The position numbers and the translations under genes are program-made. This document shows, piece after piece, positions 1-8,055 of a DNA stretch of 14,233 nucleotides. Source of the DNA: UBA4416 sp046345275 (lineage in GTDB: Bacteria > Bacteroidota > Bacteroidia > B-17B0 > Aurantibacillaceae); contig JBKDJY010000092.1 in NCBI GenBank assembly GCA_046345275.1, forward strand, positions 1 to 14,233, written 5' to 3'. Position 1 is the stretch's first letter. Every line of letters starts with the position of its first letter. The notes beneath the pieces were generated by a model. The model was not told the DNA's origin. It did not search any database and saw only the letters and a program-made list of their open reading frames with translations.

Positions 1-131
1 ATATACAAGGATACCTAAATGAATTTTGTTATAGAACGAATCGGCGAAACCACCTGAATACAGCATTCCACAAACTAATTGATAGGATGATTAAAACAGA
101 ACCTATTAATATAAAAGAATTTGCATTTTAA
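1..131 (+). mobile_element. C-terminal end of an IS1595-like (ISXO2-type) transposase, partial at the left edge
   Basis: Reading from base 3 to the stop TAA at 129-131 gives a 42-residue open tail with no start in the window. It contains 'IQGYLNEFCYRTNRR' followed by 'AFHKLIDRMI'. The pattern YLxEFxYRxNRR, followed by a short helix with L(I/L)xRM, is what I know as the end of the DDE-type transposase of IS1595-family elements (ISXO2-like domain). The rest of the gene, with the catalytic residues, lies outside the window, so I cannot tell whether the element is intact. No terminal inverted repeat can be named, because only one end is visible. An ordinary chromosomal gene is unlikely given the motif, but the family assignment rests on about 30 residues. 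Confidence 0.72.
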
Positions 132-484
132 ACGATTAATCCTATTTGATTATTAGTTACATATTAAACAATTTGAAAAATTTTAATTTTAAATAAAGAA
201 TAAGTAAACAATCTTAAAATAAAGAATCGACATTAATAGAGCATCGCTAAGAGCATATTCCTTGTAGCATCTAAATTAGATTCTTGCTCAGTAAAGCTAA
301 AGATAAGAACAGAAAAGATTTGGATTCAATTGGGATGAGCTTTTGAGCAACAACTTTTAAAAAAACTTTTCTTTTTGAAAAAGCATATTTAAAACTCTTC
401 CGCAAATCATCCTATGATTTAATATGTAATTGAAAAAACGAATTAGAAATTAAACAAGTTCAATTTAATCATTTACTTTTCTCA
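132..484. other. Gene-free AT-rich spacer between the transposase tail and the E1 gene
   Basis: About 350 bases with no credible reading frame on either strand. It must contain the right end of the IS element if the copy is complete, but the matching end is not in view. I see the six-base word GAGCAT twice around 240-257, and the short palindrome CTTTTTGAAAAAG at 371-383 beside further A and T runs. The palindrome could be part of a weak terminator for the minus-strand E1 gene, which ends at 485, but its loop is too small and the stem too AT-rich for a firm call. No tRNA-like structure was seen. Confidence 0.5.
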
Positions 485-2578
485 TTAATAATCTAGTAAT
501 TCTTGAATGACAACTTCAACTTTATCCACGTTTGGCAACATCGTTTTTTCTAAAATAGAATTTAGTGGGATGGCTGGTAAGTTTTCGGCACCACTAACTT
601 TTACCGGGGCATCCAATTGTTTAAAACAGTTTTGAGAAATTCGAGAAGCTATACTTTGAGCAAATCCATTAAAGACAGGCTCTTCTGTTAATACCATGCA
701 TTTACCATGTTTAGAAGCACTTTCAAAAATAGTAGATTCATCAATGGGTGCAATGGTTCTTAAATCTATAATTTCAACTTGTCCTTCAAATTTTTTAGCA
801 GCACTTTTAGCCCAATAAACTCCCATGCCGTATGTGATGATAGAAATTGATTTTCCTATTTTAGTATTTTGCTCGCTAGCGCTTTGAACTATCCTTGCTT
901 TTCCGAAAGGAATAACATAATCTTCGTCAGGCTCAATTGTTTTGGCATCTTCAGTCCCTTTTATTTTGCTCCAATACAAACCCTTATGTTCTAATATAAC
1001 AACTGGATTTGGATCATAAAATGCAGATTTTATTAATCCCTTTAAATCGGCACCCGTACTTGGATAAGCAATTTTAATGCCTTTTATATTTGCCAATACA
1101 CTTTCTACAGAACTTGAATGATAAGGTCCCCCGCTTCCGTACGCGCCAATTGGAACTCGAATGATGCAGCTTACGGGCCACTTGCCATTACTTAAATAAC
1201 AAGAACGACTTACTTCAGTAAACAATTGATTTAAGCCTGGCCATATATAATCAGCAAACTGAACTTCAACGATTGGTTTTAAGCCAACAGCGCTCATCCC
1301 AACTGTACTACCAATAATAAAAGCTTCTTGTATGGGCGTATTAAACACCCGATTATCTCCAAAGGTTTGAGCCAAGGTTGCCGCTTCTCTAAATACACCA
1401 CCCAAGCGTTTTCCAACATCTTGTCCATATAACAAGGCTTCAGGATGTTTCTCCATGATTTCTCTGATGGCAAATAAAGCACTATCAACCATTACCGTTT
1501 TCTCTTTTCCAATAGGTTCTCTGTTTCCTTTTTCTTCGGTAATTGGTGTTGGAGCAAAGTCATGGGCAAATAAATCTTCTGGGGAAGGATCTTCTTCTAA
1601 CAACGCTTTTTGATATTGGGCTTCAACAAATGCAACGACTTCTTCCTCAATCAACTTAATTTCTTTTGATTCTATTCCTGCAACAAGCAATTGATTTTTT
1701 AAGCGTGGTAAAGGATCTTTTTTTGCAGCATCTTCTAAATCATCTCTGTACCATTCTTTTCTAACGCCAGATGTATGGTGATTTAATAGAGGAACTTTTG
1801 CATGAATCAACATTGGCCGACGCTCTGTGCGGATAATTTCTAAACATTCGTTAATGGTATTATATGATGTTATAAAATCAGTGCCATCAATGCTTCGAGT
1901 TTCTAAGCCTTTAAAGCCTTTAGCATATTGTGTGATATCTTGTGAACGAATTTCACTGGCATGCGCCGAAATATCCCATTCATTATCTTGCACTAAATAT
2001 AAAATAGGTAATTTTTTTAAAGTAGCCATTTGAAAAGCTTCTGCTACTTCTCCTTCTGTGCAACTTGCATCACCCAGTGAACAAACAGCTACAGGATTTT
2101 TTCCTTGAAAATCTTTTTGTAAATGATTTAACTCTAAATATTGTAAGCCCATTGCTATCCCTGTTGTTGGGATGGCTTGCATACCTGTAGCACTGCTTTG
2201 ATGAGGGATTTTAGGCATATCATCTCTTCTTAAGCTTGGATGAGAATAATAGGTTCTTCCACCAGAAAATGGATCATTGCGTTTTGCTAATAACTGCAAC
2301 ATTAATTCAAAGGGCGTTATTCCGATTCCTAATAAAATGCTATCATCACGATAATACGGACTTACAAAATCCTGAGGTAAAAGCTGTAATCCCAAAGCAA
2401 GCTGAATGGCTTCGTGACCGCGAGAAGTGGCATGAACATACTTTGCAGTAATTTCTTTATTTGCTTCATACAAATCAGCCATGCTTTTGGCTGTAAACAT
2501 TAAAGTATATGCTTTTTTTAAAGTTTCGTTTGAGATTTTAGTTTTCAAGTTTGATCGTTCTAATATCGTAGTAGCCAT
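485..2578 (-). CDS. Fused 2-oxoacid dehydrogenase E1, alpha plus beta subunit (branched-chain/pyruvate type)
   Basis: This is the thiamine-diphosphate-dependent E1 component of a 2-oxoacid dehydrogenase complex. It decarboxylates a 2-oxoacid and passes the acyl group to the lipoyl arm of E2 in the cytoplasm. Residues 1 to about 335 are the alpha half. It has the ThDP/Mg motif GDASCTEG, with G169-D170 and N199 (GD-X28-N), and an alpha-type loop around 'HHTSGVRKEWYRDD'. Residues from about 360 to 697 are the beta half. 'NTPIQEAFI' holds the conserved glutamate E418 that activates the cofactor, and 'GPYHSSS' holds H487, equivalent to the conserved beta-subunit histidine. The length of 697 residues fits the fused alpha/beta proteins common in Bacteroidota, usually annotated as branched-chain (2-oxoisovalerate) E1. 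Substrate cannot be read from sequence. No E2 or E3 gene adjoins it; the Lpd-like gene at 9096 lacks the redox cysteines and cannot be its normal E3. The gene lies 78 bases downstream of the hypothetical gene ending at 2657, probably in one transcript. Confidence 0.93.
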   Translation of the reverse strand: MATTILERSNLKTKISNETLKKAYTLMFTAKSMADLYEANKEITAKYVHATSRGHEAIQLALGLQLLPQDFVSPYYRDDSILLGIGITPFELMLQLLAKRNDPFSGGRTYYSHPSLRRDDMPKIPHQSSATGMQAIPTTGIAMGLQYLELNHLQKDFQGKNPVAVCSLGDASCTEGEVAEAFQMATLKKLPILYLVQDNEWDISAHASEIRSQDITQYAKGFKGLETRSIDGTDFITSYNTINECLEIIRTERRPMLIHAKVPLLNHHTSGVRKEWYRDDLEDAAKKDPLPRLKNQLLVAGIESKEIKLIEEEVVAFVEAQYQKALLEEDPSPEDLFAHDFAPTPITEEKGNREPIGKEKTVMVDSALFAIREIMEKHPEALLYGQDVGKRLGGVFREAATLAQTFGDNRVFNTPIQEAFIIGSTVGMSAVGLKPIVEVQFADYIWPGLNQLFTEVSRSCYLSNGKWPVSCIIRVPIGAYGSGGPYHSSSVESVLANIKGIKIAYPSTGADLKGLIKSAFYDPNPVVILEHKGLYWSKIKGTEDAKTIEPDEDYVIPFGKARIVQSASEQNTKIGKSISIITYGMGVYWAKSAAKKFEGQVEIIDLRTIAPIDESTIFESASKHGKCMVLTEEPVFNGFAQSIASRISQNCFKQLDAPVKVSGAENLPAIPLNSILEKTMLPNVDKVEVVIQELLDY

Positions 2579-2656
2579 TTGTTGGAATTCTAAAGATTGC
2601 TAAAGTATACATTATTCAAGAAAATGACTAAAAAAAAGCCATTAATTGTTTACAAA

Positions 2657-3055
2657 TTATTTAATGATCACACCTTTTTTATTTAAAAATGGAATCGTCT
2701 GAAAATTAGATTCTACAACTGATTCTGGTAAAAATACATACTGTTTATCATACATGTTTTCATTAATGGTAAAACTGATCCAATATTCATTACTAATGCC
2801 AAAAACTTCTTTAGAAACTGGTTCAATAAATTTGTAATCGAGCGATTGAATTTCTTCAAAATAATGACGAAGCGTGCTTGTTTTTTTCTTTACATCATTA
2901 ATAAAACCATAGCCAGTAGATGTAATCAAAACATTTTTAATACTTTCTTCTTTAAAATTAAAAACATAAGCATTGTATTCGTCGAGCCCATCAAACTCTT
3001 GAACGATGGCTATAGCGATATCAACTACTTCTGGAAAAACAATGTCTTTTATCAT
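2657..3055 (-). CDS. Conserved hypothetical protein, small soluble Bacteroidota type
   Basis: A 132-residue protein without signal peptide or membrane segment, hence probably cytoplasmic. It opens with 'MIKDIVFPEVVDIAIAIV' and has the middle segments 'EYNAYVFN', 'VLITSTGYG' and 'KTSTLRHYFEEI'. The end is 'YVFLPESVV..FQTIPFLNKKGVIIK'. The overall plan resembles a small protein of unknown function that I recall from many Bacteroidota genomes, with a stretch like NAY(L/I)IN near the start, a (S/T)xGYG turn, a KTSTxRH motif and a KGVxxK end. No enzyme motif is evident. It lies just upstream of the E1 gene on the same strand and is probably cotranscribed with it. A promoter candidate sits at 3084-3113. 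Function is unknown, and co-transcription does not prove a link to the dehydrogenase. Confidence 0.8.
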   Translation of the reverse strand: MIKDIVFPEVVDIAIAIVQEFDGLDEYNAYVFNFKEESIKNVLITSTGYGFINDVKKKTSTLRHYFEEIQSLDYKFIEPVSKEVFGISNEYWISFTINENMYDKQYVFLPESVVESNFQTIPFLNKKGVIIK

Positions 3056-3083
3056 AATTTTTTCTCGAACTTACTCCTAAAAT

Positions 3084-3113
3084 CAAAAGTCGCAAATAAA
3101 TATGATTAAACAA
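3084..3113 (-). promoter_or_regulatory. Candidate promoter for the hypothetical-E1 unit
   Basis: On the minus strand a TTG (3113-3111) is followed, after exactly 19 bases, by GACTTTTG (3091-3084). That is one mismatch from the Bacteroidota -7 consensus TAnnTTTG. It leaves about 28 bases to the ATG at 3055. The first base of the -7 box is wrong, so this is tentative. Confidence 0.4.
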
Positions 3114-3292
3114 AAAATCTCTTTCATTTTTGCGTGGAATCCTAGATATCAATGAGGTTTTGAAGACAATTTAATTTAACCCTAAGATATTTATTTTAAG
3201 AAATCCATAGATGTCAAAACAATTTTTTTGTTGATGAAAATATATTTTTCTCATACGAAGAAAAAATAATTTATAAGCATCAGATAATTCAA

Positions 3293-3322
3293 TTGTTTTA
3301 AGAATTATTTCTCTTATTTTTG
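3293..3322 (+). promoter_or_regulatory. Bacteroidota-type sigma promoter upstream of the truncated PepSY gene
   Basis: TTG at 3293-3295, a spacer of 19 bases, then TATTTTTG at 3315-3322. This is a full match to the Bacteroidota -33/-7 pattern (TTG, about 19 bases, TAnnTTTG). The -7 box ends 38 bases before the ATG at 3361. It is the best promoter match in the window, although the gene it serves is truncated. Confidence 0.65.
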
Positions 3323-3360
3323 ATAAATCTCTACTAAATTAATATAATTAACAAAAATAT

Positions 3361-3705
3361 ATGAATGTAAAAAAAAAGAGTTTGTTAAAAAAAACGTCAG
3401 CATGGCTTCATCTCTGGATAGGCTTAGTTACAGGAATTCTAATTTTTGTTATAGGGATCTCTGGAAGTTTATTTGTATTTGCAGAAGATTTAAGACCCAT
3501 TCTTCATAAAGATTATTATTTTGTTGAATCCCCGTCTAACAAACAAAAATTAAATTTTTCTGTTTTAAAAATAAAAGCACAAGAAGCTTTAGGCGAAAAA
3601 AAATTTATTCGGGGAGTAGAAATATCTTTTGATCCAAACAGAACTTATGTTTTCAATGCTCGAAAACAAAATAGAAAAGGATGGTTTTATAATTCTTTTT
3701 ATTGA
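3361..3705 (+). pseudogene. N-terminal remnant of a PepSY-associated transmembrane protein
   Basis: The 114-residue frame begins with a basic segment, then 'AWLHLWIGLVTGILIFVIG', a long hydrophobic helix (about residues 15-40), then 'FAEDLRPIL'. This is the first transmembrane helix and following loop of PepSY_TM proteins, inner-membrane proteins often linked to iron/siderophore uptake or flavin-linked reduction. A stretch with 'SVLKIKAQEAL' and 'RTYVFNARKQ' follows, as in the first PepSY-like extracytoplasmic segment. Family members usually have some 370 or more residues with three or four helices. This one stops at the TGA at 3703 after 'GWFYNSFY', about where I would expect the 'YxVYINPYTG' segment to follow. 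I read all three forward frames of the next 290 bases and found no recognisable remainder, so the loss is more than a point stop codon or frameshift. A short membrane peptide may still be made from the intact promoter. Confidence 0.7.
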
Positions 3706-3995
3706 TTTTTATTGTCCTTTGGAATACCCAGTTTAGTCATTTGCTTTGATACTTGGGACAAACATGTGTATTTCATGTTTTATTTTTTGATAATGATTTT
3801 TAAAACATTACCTAGAAGTAAATATAGGTTTTTTCTATTAAAAATTCACTTTTTTCTTATATTTATGAGTTAATTTACCACTATAAAATAGCCTTGCGGC
3901 AATAAGCACAAACGTAAATAAGAGCAAATATTTTTCCTAAAAGCTAAGCAGAAAAAGACTATTCCATGTATCAACTAAAATAATAAAATCTATAA
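3706..3995. other. Spacer between the PepSY remnant and the M1 peptidase gene
   Basis: About 290 AT-rich bases without a convincing gene. Frames continuing from the PepSY remnant give hydrophobic, unfamiliar peptides broken by stops. A full TAnnTTTG box is absent. The nearest is TATTTTTC, about 60 bases before the ATG at 3996. The M1 unit may therefore use a weaker promoter here or be read through from the promoter at 3293-3322. Confidence 0.4.
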
Positions 3996-6900
3996 ATGAA
4001 AAATACCATCTTACTTTTTGTTTTATCAATTATTACAAATAAAATCATCATCGCTCAAACAGAATATATTGATTACCGCTCACAAACTAATCCACTTTAC
4101 TGGAAAAATCGTAAACCTTTTTCTGATTATTGGCAACAGGATGTGCATTACAACATTAAAGCTCTTTTGAACGATAGCACTGATATAATTAATGGCCATG
4201 AAGAATTGAGCTATTTTAATAATTCACCCAAAGACTTATCTTTTGTTTATTTTCATTTATACAACAATGCTCAAACAAAAAATTCTTATCTGTCAGATTT
4301 ATATCAAAACAACAATTACCATTTAAAATTTAATAAATACCGGAATAATGGTAAAGGAACCAATGTTGAAAAAATCTCTATAAATGGCAAAGAACTTAAA
4401 ACAGAATTAGATAACACAGTTTTAAAAGTTTTTCTTGAAAAGCCATTAAAATCTGGAGAATCCATCACCTTTGATATTGATTTCAAAACTTATTTTGATA
4501 GTGAAGCCATTCGAAATCGAATGAAATTGTTTAATTCCTTTGGTAATAAACATTATGATGTGGTGCATTGGTATCCGCGTATTTCTGTTTATGATCGCAA
4601 GTTTGGATGGGACACAGACCAACACATGGACCATGAATTTTACGGAGATTTTGGATCTTATTATGTTGAATTTACTTTGCCAAATAACTACGTTCTAGAT
4701 GCAACTGGTATTTTGCAAAACGAAAAAGAAGTATTGCCTGATACATTGCGTAAAAAATTAGATTTATCAAACTTTGCAAAAAAACCTTGGAACTCAAAAC
4801 CAAGTGTAGTTATACAAAAAGATGGAACAAGTAAAACGTGGAAATTTTCAGCTATCAACGTTCATGACTTTGCCCTAACTGCCGATCCAACTTATAGAAT
4901 TGGTGAATACATGTGGAAAGACGTAAAGTGCGTTGCATTGGTACAGGAACCTCACGCTGCTGGCTGGCAAACTACCACTCAATTTATCGCAAAAGTTTTG
5001 GATGTAAACTCTTATAACATTGGCCCATACCATTATCCAAAAATGATTTGTGCAGATGCTGAAGATGGCATGGAATACCCAATGCTAACGCTAGATGGAG
5101 GATTTGATCCCGTGTACAGAGATTTGTTGATTCATGAAATGACACACAATTGGTTTTACGGTATGGTTGGTAGTAATGAAACTTATCGTGCATTTTTAGA
5201 TGAAGGGTTTACACAGTTTTATACTGCAGATACGTATCAATTTATTGATGGAACCAATAAAATTAGAACACAATCAAAAAATAAATATGTGAAAAAGTTT
5301 TCTGAACCAAGTCGAATATTAGATGATCAGATTTATAATGGTTACATGAATTCGGTTATCCTTCGAGAAGAAGAAGTAACATTAAACACTCACAGCGATG
5401 ATTACAATGGGGCTATTAGGCATGGCGGAGGTTACAGCTCTGTATACTACAAAACAGCTACCATGCTCAAAAATTTAGAATATGTTTTGGGAAGATATTT
5501 ATTTGACAAATGCATACAAAATTATTTTAACCAATGGAAATTTTGTCATCCATATCCCGAAGATTTTCGAAATTCAGTGATACAATTTAGTAATGTGGAT
5601 TTGAATTGGTTTTTTGATCAATGGTTAGAAACATCAAAAAAAATTGATTATAAAATTGGCCACATTAAAAAAGGAAAAGAAAAAAATGAGTACTTGATAA
5701 AACTCAAACGCAAAGGAGAAATGCAAATGCCCATTGATTTAGCAGTAATAGACCAAAAAGATTCTGTCTATTTTTATAATATACCAAACAATTGGTTTGA
5801 AAAACCTGTTAAATCAACTATTTTACCTCGTTGGATTGGATGGGGAAAAGTGAAACCAACTTACATCGCCAAAGTTCAACTAACGCATAAATTAAAAAAT
5901 GTAATCATCGACCCTTCAAGAAGACTTGCTGATGTTGATATGACGAACAATATAAAAAAAAACAAACTTAATATTAAATTTGATTCCAAAATTTACAATC
6001 CCTTAGATTGGAAACACTACGAATTAAAAGCACGTCCTAGCATTTGGTATAATGGCTATGATGGTGTAAAAATAGGTGCGCATTTGAATGGAGGATACAT
6101 GAACACTAAAAATGTTTTTGAATTAACAGCATGGTTCAGCACAGGCATTGGGCAAGCGTATATTGATACCACGCAAGTTAAAAGAAATTATAATATTGTT
6201 TCTTTCTTGTTTAATTATAAAACATCTACGTCACGTTTTATTAAAAAATCAAATGTATATGCAACGCTTAAATCTTTAGATGGTTTAGAAAGTGGTTTGC
6301 TAGGATTTGAAAAGAAAAGTAATAACGAAAAAAATAGAATATATATTCAAATTAAAGCAATGGCGAGAGATTTGCAAAGAGATTTGGTTTACTTAATTAA
6401 TCAAAACGAATGGCAAATTCAAAAACTGAATAGCTATTTAAATGTTGGAATAGATCATCAATACATCTATAACAAAGGAGTTGGTTCAATGAATTTAAAC
6501 ATAAGATCAAATGCATTCACCAATGATTATGATTTTTCTTCAATTCAATATACGACACTTAATAAAAATGATTTAGGCAAAATATCTATCAACACAAGGG
6601 TATTTGCTCAACTTGGATTTGGAAGTAAACTTCCTTCCGAATCGATGTTGTTTGCTTCTGGCGCAAATCCAGAAGAACTCATGGAAAACAAATATACCCG
6701 CTCAATGGGACTCATACCTCCAGATTGGGGGAAATACGGTATTGTCACAAATCATTTTAATGCAGGAGGAGGATTAAATTTAAGGGGTTATTCAGGTTAC
6801 CTTTTAGCTCAAACAGATGCAACCGGAAGTATCAATTATAATTACAAAGGAACTACTGGAGCATCCGCTTCTGTAGAATTAGAGTTTGGAAAATTATTTA

Positions 6901-7190
6901 AATTTTTAAACGTAAGAAAAATAAACAATGCACTTAAAGTAAATCCATATTTATTTGCAGACGCTGGAGCTATTAACACCAATCAACCAGGTAAAGCAAT
7001 AGTGATGAGTGACTTGATTGCTGATGCAGGAATTGGGACAACACTTAGTATACAAAAATGGGGACCACTAACTGGCATTAAACCACTTGTATTAAGATTT
7101 GATATGCCTTTATTTTTAAACAGATTACCTTATGCTGAAAAAGATTATGTACAATTAAGATGGGTTGTAGCAATTAACAGAGCATTTTAA
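3996..7190 (+). CDS. Secreted M1 family metallopeptidase fused to an outer-membrane beta-barrel-like C-terminal domain
   Basis: A zinc aminopeptidase-type enzyme of 1064 residues. A signal peptide (about 1-20, ending ...KIIIAQ) sends it to the envelope. An M1 N-terminal beta domain spans about 40-290. The catalytic domain carries the exopeptidase-type motif as DGMEY (E360), the zinc site HEMTH (H380, E381, H384) with E403 eighteen residues later, and a YYKTA motif with Y484 as the likely transition-state tyrosine, so all catalytic residues appear present. A beta-sandwich follows at about 560-650, ending near 'DPSRRLADVD'. The remaining 400 or so residues are rich in alternating aromatic strands and include 'GGGLNLRGYSGY' (LRGY at 929-932). 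The protein ends in 'RWVVAINRAF' with a terminal phenylalanine. LRGY and the C-terminal aromatic signal are marks of Omp85/BamA-type barrels. The fusion would anchor the peptidase in the outer membrane; which side it faces cannot be told. The next gene starts one base after the stop. Confidence 0.9.
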   Translation: MKNTILLFVLSIITNKIIIAQTEYIDYRSQTNPLYWKNRKPFSDYWQQDVHYNIKALLNDSTDIINGHEELSYFNNSPKDLSFVYFHLYNNAQTKNSYLSDLYQNNNYHLKFNKYRNNGKGTNVEKISINGKELKTELDNTVLKVFLEKPLKSGESITFDIDFKTYFDSEAIRNRMKLFNSFGNKHYDVVHWYPRISVYDRKFGWDTDQHMDHEFYGDFGSYYVEFTLPNNYVLDATGILQNEKEVLPDTLRKKLDLSNFAKKPWNSKPSVVIQKDGTSKTWKFSAINVHDFALTADPTYRIGEYMWKDVKCVALVQEPHAAGWQTTTQFIAKVLDVNSYNIGPYHYPKMICADAEDGMEYPMLTLDGGFDPVYRDLLIHEMTHNWFYGMVGSNETYRAFLDEGFTQFYTADTYQFIDGTNKIRTQSKNKYVKKFSEPSRILDDQIYNGYMNSVILREEEVTLNTHSDDYNGAIRHGGGYSSVYYKTATMLKNLEYVLGRYLFDKCIQNYFNQWKFCHPYPEDFRNSVIQFSNVDLNWFFDQWLETSKKIDYKIGHIKKGKEKNEYLIKLKRKGEMQMPIDLAVIDQKDSVYFYNIPNNWFEKPVKSTILPRWIGWGKVKPTYIAKVQLTHKLKNVIIDPSRRLADVDMTNNIKKNKLNIKFDSKIYNPLDWKHYELKARPSIWYNGYDGVKIGAHLNGGYMNTKNVFELTAWFSTGIGQAYIDTTQVKRNYNIVSFLFNYKTSTSRFIKKSNVYATLKSLDGLESGLLGFEKKSNNEKNRIYIQIKAMARDLQRDLVYLINQNEWQIQKLNSYLNVGIDHQYIYNKGVGSMNLNIRSNAFTNDYDFSSIQYTTLNKNDLGKISINTRVFAQLGFGSKLPSESMLFASGANPEELMENKYTRSMGLIPPDWGKYGIVTNHFNAGGGLNLRGYSGYLLAQTDATGSINYNYKGTTGASASVELEFGKLFKFLNVRKINNALKVNPYLFADAGAINTNQPGKAIVMSDLIADAGIGTTLSIQKWGPLTGIKPLVLRFDMPLFLNRLPYAEKDYVQLRWVVAINRAF

Positions 7191-7191
7191 A

Positions 7192-8055
7192 ATGGTTTCA
7201 ATAAAACATTTAATACTAAATCTTTTAAAGCAACTGCTAGTTGTATTCGTATTTTATACAATCAGTAGAATTTTATTTTTTTATTTCAACAGAAATACTT
7301 TTCAAGATTTAGCTTTTTTAGATTTATTTAAACTATTATTTTATGGCTTAAGGTTTGACGCATTTAGTATTTGTGTAACAAATGCCCTATTTATTTTATT
7401 AGCAATTCTTCCTTTCAAATTTCAAGAACAAAAAATTTATAAAAAAACTTTATTTTATATTTATATTTTTTTCAATTCATTTTTCTTGTTGCTTAATTTT
7501 ATTGACTTTGTTTATTTCCCTTATATTCAAAAACGTTCAACGTATGATGTGATTCATTTAATTTTTGGTGGTCAAACCGAATTTTTCAAATTGCTTCCAT
7601 TTTTTTTACTTGAAAATTGGTTCTTAATTATCATCTATTGTGTACTAATTTTTATTTTAATTACAGTATATCAGAAAATAGAGCAAACAATTAAAATCAA
7701 AAACGTCGAAAAGAATTTAAAATTCAGTTTAATTAACACACTTGGTTTTTTAGCAATAGCGTCATTTACAGTTTTAGGCATCAGAGGCGGGTTGCAAAGA
7801 GTGCCAATAGTTTTCTTAGATGCCGCACTTTATACAAGTCAAAAATATATACCAATTGTCATCAATACGCCTTTTTCTTTAATTAAATCAGCAGAATTAA
7901 ATCAAATAGAATCATTGCATTTTTTCGAAGAAAGAGAATTAAAAAAATATAGTACACAAATCATTAAAGGTGATACGGCGACTTTTAAAAATTTAAATGT
8001 TTGCGTCATTATATTAGAAAGTTTTTCAAAAGAATTTACAAAATATGGAAAATAG
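7192..8055 (+). CDS. LTA-synthase-like sulfatase/phosphotransferase, N-terminal membrane half (split gene)
   Basis: 287 residues with about five hydrophobic helices (near 8-30, 44-75, 84-110, 135-160, 180-198), as in LtaS-type proteins. A periplasmic linker follows, and then the start of the catalytic domain, 'NVCVIILESFSKEF'. E276 in this segment corresponds to the first metal-ligand glutamate of the LTA synthase/alkaline phosphatase superfamily. The frame ends at TAG (8053-8055), just after 'TKYGK', and the rest of the enzyme continues in the +1 frame from 8045. Joining the frames by ignoring one A of the GGAAAAT run at 8048-8053 gives a smooth 'TKYGNRKSYTPFLDSL', the normal family sequence. 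Alone, this half lacks the nucleophile and the other metal ligands, so it cannot be catalytic. The family transfers phospho-groups such as phosphoglycerol or phosphoethanolamine onto envelope glycans or lipids; the substrate here is unknown. Confidence 0.8.
   Translation: MVSIKHLILNLLKQLLVVFVFYTISRILFFYFNRNTFQDLAFLDLFKLLFYGLRFDAFSICVTNALFILLAILPFKFQEQKIYKKTLFYIYIFFNSFFLLLNFIDFVYFPYIQKRSTYDVIHLIFGGQTEFFKLLPFFLLENWFLIIIYCVLIFILITVYQKIEQTIKIKNVEKNLKFSLINTLGFLAIASFTVLGIRGGLQRVPIVFLDAALYTSQKYIPIVINTPFSLIKSAELNQIESLHFFEERELKKYSTQIIKGDTATFKNLNVCVIILESFSKEFTKYGK

Noticed and set aside
371..383. The palindrome CTTTTTGAAAAAG as a terminator of the E1 gene
   Set aside because: The stem is almost purely A:T with no room for a loop, and it lies about 100 bases past the stop codon.
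1294..2451. Open frames of 64-71 residues on both strands inside the E1 gene
   Set aside because: They lie within a gene whose motifs are clearly read in the other frame, and their translations show no family resemblance or start signals.
2846..3109. An 87-residue plus-strand frame opposite the hypothetical gene
   Set aside because: It is low-complexity and Phe/Asn-rich, without motifs. The minus-strand frame has better composition and resembles a conserved family.
3706..3995. A continuation of the PepSY protein after a frameshift or a single stop codon
   Set aside because: All three forward frames after 3703 were read; none gives the expected second segment or later helices, and each meets stops.
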